A stretch of DNA of 43,372 bases, taken from the NCBI GenBank assembly GCA_022839625.1, contig JALHJL010000033.1, forward strand, positions 1 through 43,372. The letters run 5' to 3'. How positions within the stretch are numbered: position 1 is the stretch's first letter; every line of letters starts with the position of its first letter. Below the pieces are notes generated by a model. That model saw only the letters and a list, made by a program, of their open reading frames with translations, did not search any database and was not told where the DNA came from. Origin of the DNA: Phycisphaerales bacterium. GTDB lineage: Bacteria > Planctomycetota > Phycisphaerae > UBA1845 > Fen-1342. Shown one piece after another: positions 39,975 to 43,372 of the stretch. A program made the translations under genes and the position numbers.

Positions 39975-40140
39975 GGATAGGCCGCTGTGCGTGACGTTGC
40001 GGCGACGCGGTGTCGCGGGCGCGCGTCTTGCCTGTCTTCCGTGGCCCACGCGCGACCTTCGGTTGCCCGTGACGCCCCGCCTTCATCGGCGAATGGCGCC
40101 CAGCGGCCCAGGACCTGGCCAAAGCCGGTGCACATCTACG

Positions 40141-40192
40141 CCCGGTACGTGCCGGGCGGGCCGGTAGCCGGCGGTTGGTTCGGAACCGCCGG
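40141..40192 (+). promoter_or_regulatory. Two leader hairpins before the large exported-protein gene
   Basis: CCCGG-TACGTG-CCGGG (40141-40156) and a perfect 9-bp stem CCGGCGGTT-GGTTCGG-AACCGCCGG (40168-40192). The second ends 12 nt before the GGAGGA ribosome site. They could protect the mRNA or modulate translation. Confidence 0.45.
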
Positions 40193-40218
40193 AACAACTC
40201 AACTGGAGGACACGTCAC

Positions 40219-43200
40219 ATGAAAAGACCAGGTACGTTGTGCGCCTTACTGCTGGGCACAAGTCTAGCTCTGGCCCAGGGCGAGGCCGGGCCAAGCGAAG
40301 ACACCCGAATGCGCGCGTCGGTAATGCAGGCGGCACAGGAACCTGTGCGCCCGCACTACCAGACGGACCAGGAGATGAACTCGGAGTGGAACTCCGGATA
40401 CTCCTGGGCCCAGGGGCGGGGAACACGGGCGGGCGAGACCTGCCCCCCGGGGTCGCTCTACGGCCAGGACGAGGAACCCGACTGCAACGCGTACTACTAC
40501 GCGGATCTGGGTTTCTGTAGCGGCGCGCTGTGCCAGCGCGTGCGGTATGAGAACTTCCCGCCGCCGGGGGTCACGGCGCCGAGCATCCCGATCGGCGTAG
40601 TGACGTGGCGCGGGTGCTTCATCGACGGCACCAACACCGGTTGCGACAAGCCCGATGCGGAATTCCGCATCCGCTTCTATCCGACCGCGACGGGCGGCGG
40701 GCCGGACCCGAACACGCCCTATCTCTACGAGTACCATGTCCCGTTCCGCGTGGACACGGGCGAAACGGCCAATTTTCAGGGCGGTCTGGTGCCGGCCACG
40801 GTCTGGTTGTTCACGATCGTGCTCGACGCGCCGGTTCCGCTGACCTCGGGCTGGTTCGGCCTGACGTGTGTGACGCCGCTGGGCGATTGTCACCACCTGT
40901 GGGCCAGCTCGGACGAGGGCGATGACATCATCTACGAGGACTGGGAGTCGGACGGCTGGAACCCAACGCAGCGTCCCATCACCGACTGTGAAGGTCTTTA
41001 CTACTGCTTCGGCGAGAAGAAGATGGGGGCCTGCTGCGACGACTGCGTCCCCCGGTGCGAGGACGACGTCAGCGAGGCCTACTGCGGCGCGATCGGCGGG
41101 CGGTTCTTCCACAACGGCACGTGTGCCGCCTTGGAGCCGGCCTGCGGCGAGGGCCTGGGGGCCTGCTGCTACGACGACGGCGATTGCCAGATCACGACCT
41201 GTCCGGAGTGCGAGCCATCAAATGCCTGCTGCATCGGCGACATGAACTGCGACGGGATGATCGACTTCGGCGACATCAACCCCTTCGTCCTGTACCTCTC
41301 CAACGAGGCCGCCTGGCAAGACGCCTACCCGGGCTGCAGCCCCTGCAACGGCGACATCAACTGCGATGGGACGTTCGGCCAGAGTTCGTTCACGGACATC
41401 AACCCGTTCGTGGCTTTGATGACGCAGTGCGGCATCGGCTGTGTTTGTCCGGGGCCGACCATCTGCCCGCCACCCTGGGAGTGCACGAAGACACCCACGT
41501 GCTACATGGTACGGCAACAGGCGCACGATCAGCACTGGGCGGGGCCCGACACGACCTGTGACCCGTGGCCGGCCGGCGGCTGCTGCACCGTCGTGGTTCC
41601 CCCGGGCGCGCAGACCGAGGGCGAGCCCGATGATTGCGCGCCGGACACGTTCAACGGCGGCTGCAACATGGGGAGCCCGCTGTTCTCGACGATCGAGGCC
41701 GGCCAGACGATCTACGGCAAGTCCGGTACGTTCGACGGCACGCGCGACATGGACTGGTACAAGTTCAACCTGCCGGGGCCGCGCTCCTTCACCGTCACGG
41801 TCGAGGCGGAGTTCGACGTGCAGATCCTGGCGTACCGCGCGGGCGCAGACCCGATGAATCCGTGTGACGGGTTCGTGAGCGCCGCAGAGCCGGTCGGTCC
41901 GCCGCTGAACGAGCACAACCAGTGTACGCCGGTGGTCTTGCAGACGCGCTGCGTGCCGGCGGGCGATTACATCGTGGTCGTCTCGCCCTCCAGATTCAGC
42001 GGCGTGCGGTGCTACGCCGACTACATGGTGACGTTGACGGTCTCCGCTGAGTGCCCCGTGTTGAACACGTGCGGGGACTGCTCTTGTGACCCCAATGATC
42101 CCGACTGCTACCAGGAAGGCACGCCCCCGGGCAGTCCGCCGCCGGGTTACTGCGTCACCGACCCCAACGATCCGACGTTTGATCCGGAGAACGGCGGCTG
42201 CAATTACGTTCCGCAGGCGTTCGAGCTGCTGCCCTACGATGACACGATCTCGCCGCACACCTTCACGTTCTGCGGCAAGCTGTGGTCGGACCGCTATCGT
42301 CGCGACCTGGATTACTACGGCCTGGAGCTCACGTCCGAGTCGCAGGTGCAGTGGCAGGTGATGAGCGAGGTACCCTGCCGGGCTACGACGCTTTTCGGGT
42401 ATGACGGCAGCGCGATTCTCCCGCCGACTTGCGGCGGCTCCAATTACCTCTGGGTGGACACACTGGCCGATGCGTGCGCGCTGAAGACCTGGGGTGGCAC
42501 CGACTGGTACCAGCCGGGATTCTACTGGTTCTTCCTGGCGGCCGAGGATGGGGACGGCCCGATCTGGAACGGGTATCCGTGCCCGGTGGGCAGCGCCGAC
42601 TTCGGCAACGACTACACCGTCACGATGACCGTCGGAATCCCCACCTGCAAGGATGCAATCCTCGCCAAGCCGAAGAGCCACACCGAGCCGGAGGACGACC
42701 CGCCGTGCACGCCGGGGAGCTACGACGACACGTACAACAGCGGTTGCGATGCGGCTTTGCCGCCGGGACCGGTGCAGCCGCTGGGTGTGGGCACGACTCC
42801 GACGTGGCTTGGCCGCTCGGGCACCTGGCTCACCGACCCGAACGATCCGGCTTCGCTCCAGAAGGATTTTGACTGGTACGAGTTCACGCTGACGGCCAAC
42901 CGCCGGTTCAAGGTCTACCTGTACGCCGACTTCGCGGCGACCTGGGAGATCTGGAAGAGCAACGACTGCTACGACCTCGGTGTCTACACGATTCGGTGCC
43001 ACTCGGCCGGGACGTACTGGCTGCGGGTCTACCCGACGCGTCGGGCGCAATGCGGTCGCTACTACTGGCTCGCGCTGACGGAACCGAGCAACTGTGCGGT
43101 GTGCAACTTCGCGTGCGTGGGCACGGACCTCGACGACCCGTGCGATGACCTGACCGACGTCGACACGAACGCGGGCTGCGACGATCCGAATGGGCCGCCG

Positions 43201-43372
43201 CCGGGCTTCATGTCGTTCGTCGCCAACTCGACCTATTGCGGGCGTTCGTATGCGGGTCTGCAAAACGGTGCGTCGTACTACGATCCCGACTGGTTCACGA
43301 TAACGCAGACGAACGCCGCCGCCCGGAAGATGGGAGTGGATATCTTCGCGGAGTTCCTGGTACACCTCGAGT
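40219..43372 (+). CDS. Large secreted Cys-rich protein with internal dockerin-like unit and PPC-like repeats (partial)
   Basis: Open to the window's right edge with 1051 codons visible and no stop. A GGAGGA ribosome site and signal peptide (MKRPGTLCALLLGTSLALAQ) start it. Residues 60-330 are Cys-rich and beta-like. Residues 337-408 hold a dockerin-like pair with DMNCDGMIDFGDINPFV and DINCDGTFGQSSFTDINPFV, in mid-protein rather than at the end. From about 464 come at least four repeats, each with a Cys/Pro/Asp lead-in, an N-x-GC(N/D) motif and a D-x-DWY or D-x-DYY strand (near 464, 634, 822 and 971). They resemble bacterial pre-peptidase C-terminal beta-sandwich repeats. Disulfide bonding and calcium binding are likely. 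It is probably a surface or secreted protein; the activity is unknown. Confidence 0.82.
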   Translation, partial: MKRPGTLCALLLGTSLALAQGEAGPSEDTRMRASVMQAAQEPVRPHYQTDQEMNSEWNSGYSWAQGRGTRAGETCPPGSLYGQDEEPDCNAYYYADLGFCSGALCQRVRYENFPPPGVTAPSIPIGVVTWRGCFIDGTNTGCDKPDAEFRIRFYPTATGGGPDPNTPYLYEYHVPFRVDTGETANFQGGLVPATVWLFTIVLDAPVPLTSGWFGLTCVTPLGDCHHLWASSDEGDDIIYEDWESDGWNPTQRPITDCEGLYYCFGEKKMGACCDDCVPRCEDDVSEAYCGAIGGRFFHNGTCAALEPACGEGLGACCYDDGDCQITTCPECEPSNACCIGDMNCDGMIDFGDINPFVLYLSNEAAWQDAYPGCSPCNGDINCDGTFGQSSFTDINPFVALMTQCGIGCVCPGPTICPPPWECTKTPTCYMVRQQAHDQHWAGPDTTCDPWPAGGCCTVVVPPGAQTEGEPDDCAPDTFNGGCNMGSPLFSTIEAGQTIYGKSGTFDGTRDMDWYKFNLPGPRSFTVTVEAEFDVQILAYRAGADPMNPCDGFVSAAEPVGPPLNEHNQCTPVVLQTRCVPAGDYIVVVSPSRFSGVRCYADYMVTLTVSAECPVLNTCGDCSCDPNDPDCYQEGTPPGSPPPGYCVTDPNDPTFDPENGGCNYVPQAFELLPYDDTISPHTFTFCGKLWSDRYRRDLDYYGLELTSESQVQWQVMSEVPCRATTLFGYDGSAILPPTCGGSNYLWVDTLADACALKTWGGTDWYQPGFYWFFLAAEDGDGPIWNGYPCPVGSADFGNDYTVTMTVGIPTCKDAILAKPKSHTEPEDDPPCTPGSYDDTYNSGCDAALPPGPVQPLGVGTTPTWLGRSGTWLTDPNDPASLQKDFDWYEFTLTANRRFKVYLYADFAATWEIWKSNDCYDLGVYTIRCHSAGTYWLRVYPTRRAQCGRYYWLALTEPSNCAVCNFACVGTDLDDPCDDLTDVDTNAGCDDPNGPPPGFMSFVANSTYCGRSYAGLQNGASYYDPDWFTITQTNAAARKMGVDIFAEFLVHLE

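Noticed and set aside
41218..43365. Long (715-codon) open frame on the minus strand opposite the large secreted protein
   Set aside because: The plus-strand frame has a signal peptide, ribosome site, Cys spacing and repeats; the minus frame is Arg/Val/Ala-rich and repeats nothing known, the usual shadow of GC-rich coding DNA.
1..43372. tRNA, rRNA or tmRNA genes
   Set aside because: GGTTCGAAT-like and anticodon-arm patterns were looked for on both strands; the few partial matches lie inside coding genes or simple hairpins. A tRNAscan run would be decisive.

Overview
The window is GC-rich chromosomal DNA that looks like a member of the Planctomycetota, probably of the Phycisphaerae type. This is inferred from a PEP-CTERM surface protein, several secreted proteins with dockerin-like DINPFV calcium-loop repeats, a tail-fibre-like secreted protein with KIVD repeats, and lineage-typical secreted-protein motifs such as GTIGQPDAG. 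No tRNA, rRNA, CRISPR array or prophage was recognised. The only mobile-element trace is the C-terminal piece of an ISKra4-like transposase at the left edge.

Layout. 1-2400: transposase remnant, a secreted beta-propeller-like protein with a dockerin-like tail, and a PEP-CTERM protein. 2600-9150: glutamate dehydrogenase, then a two-gene unit of very large PEP/pyruvate-binding (PPDK-type ATP-grasp) proteins. The second of these is fused to a GAF-like domain and a nucleotidyltransferase. 9280-12510: metallophosphoesterase, a 59-residue basic protein, and a B12-binding radical SAM enzyme. 12700-16240: MgtE Mg2+ transporter divergent from a DUF47(PhoU-like)-PiT phosphate uptake pair. 16300-19460: SDR oxidoreductase, double ACT protein, PilT-like ATPase, pterin carbinolamine dehydratase. 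19600-21900: an operon of two secreted proteins (KIVD-repeat protein, then a dockerin-like protein). 22300-25715: LON-domain protein, RecO, then a tightly coupled unit of a conserved small protein, a dipeptide epimerase and RnpA. 25900-30660: S41 peptidase divergent from ruvC-ruvA-ruvB. 30900-33440: PilZ protein, then the SPOR-TPR-dapB operon. 33690-39405: FucI-like isomerase, lipoprotein, Spy-like duplicated protein, HAD phosphatase, leucyl aminopeptidase. 40219-end: a large secreted protein open at the right edge.

Most genes are housekeeping (recombination and repair, amino-acid metabolism, ion transport) interleaved with secreted surface proteins. The intergenic spaces are informative. Several convergent junctions carry strong stem-loops, and two families of repeated palindromic elements occur (copies near 9170-9268 and 25842-25889, and near 22182-22305 and 39843-39974). 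Recognisable sigma70-like promoters are present in several gaps.

The most unusual coding content is the adjacent pair of PEP/pyruvate-binding proteins. They share a second C-terminal module (GRWGS...HFF) in place of the usual phosphohistidine and PEP-binding domains of PEP synthase, and they may form an uncharacterised nucleotide- or phosphotransfer system.
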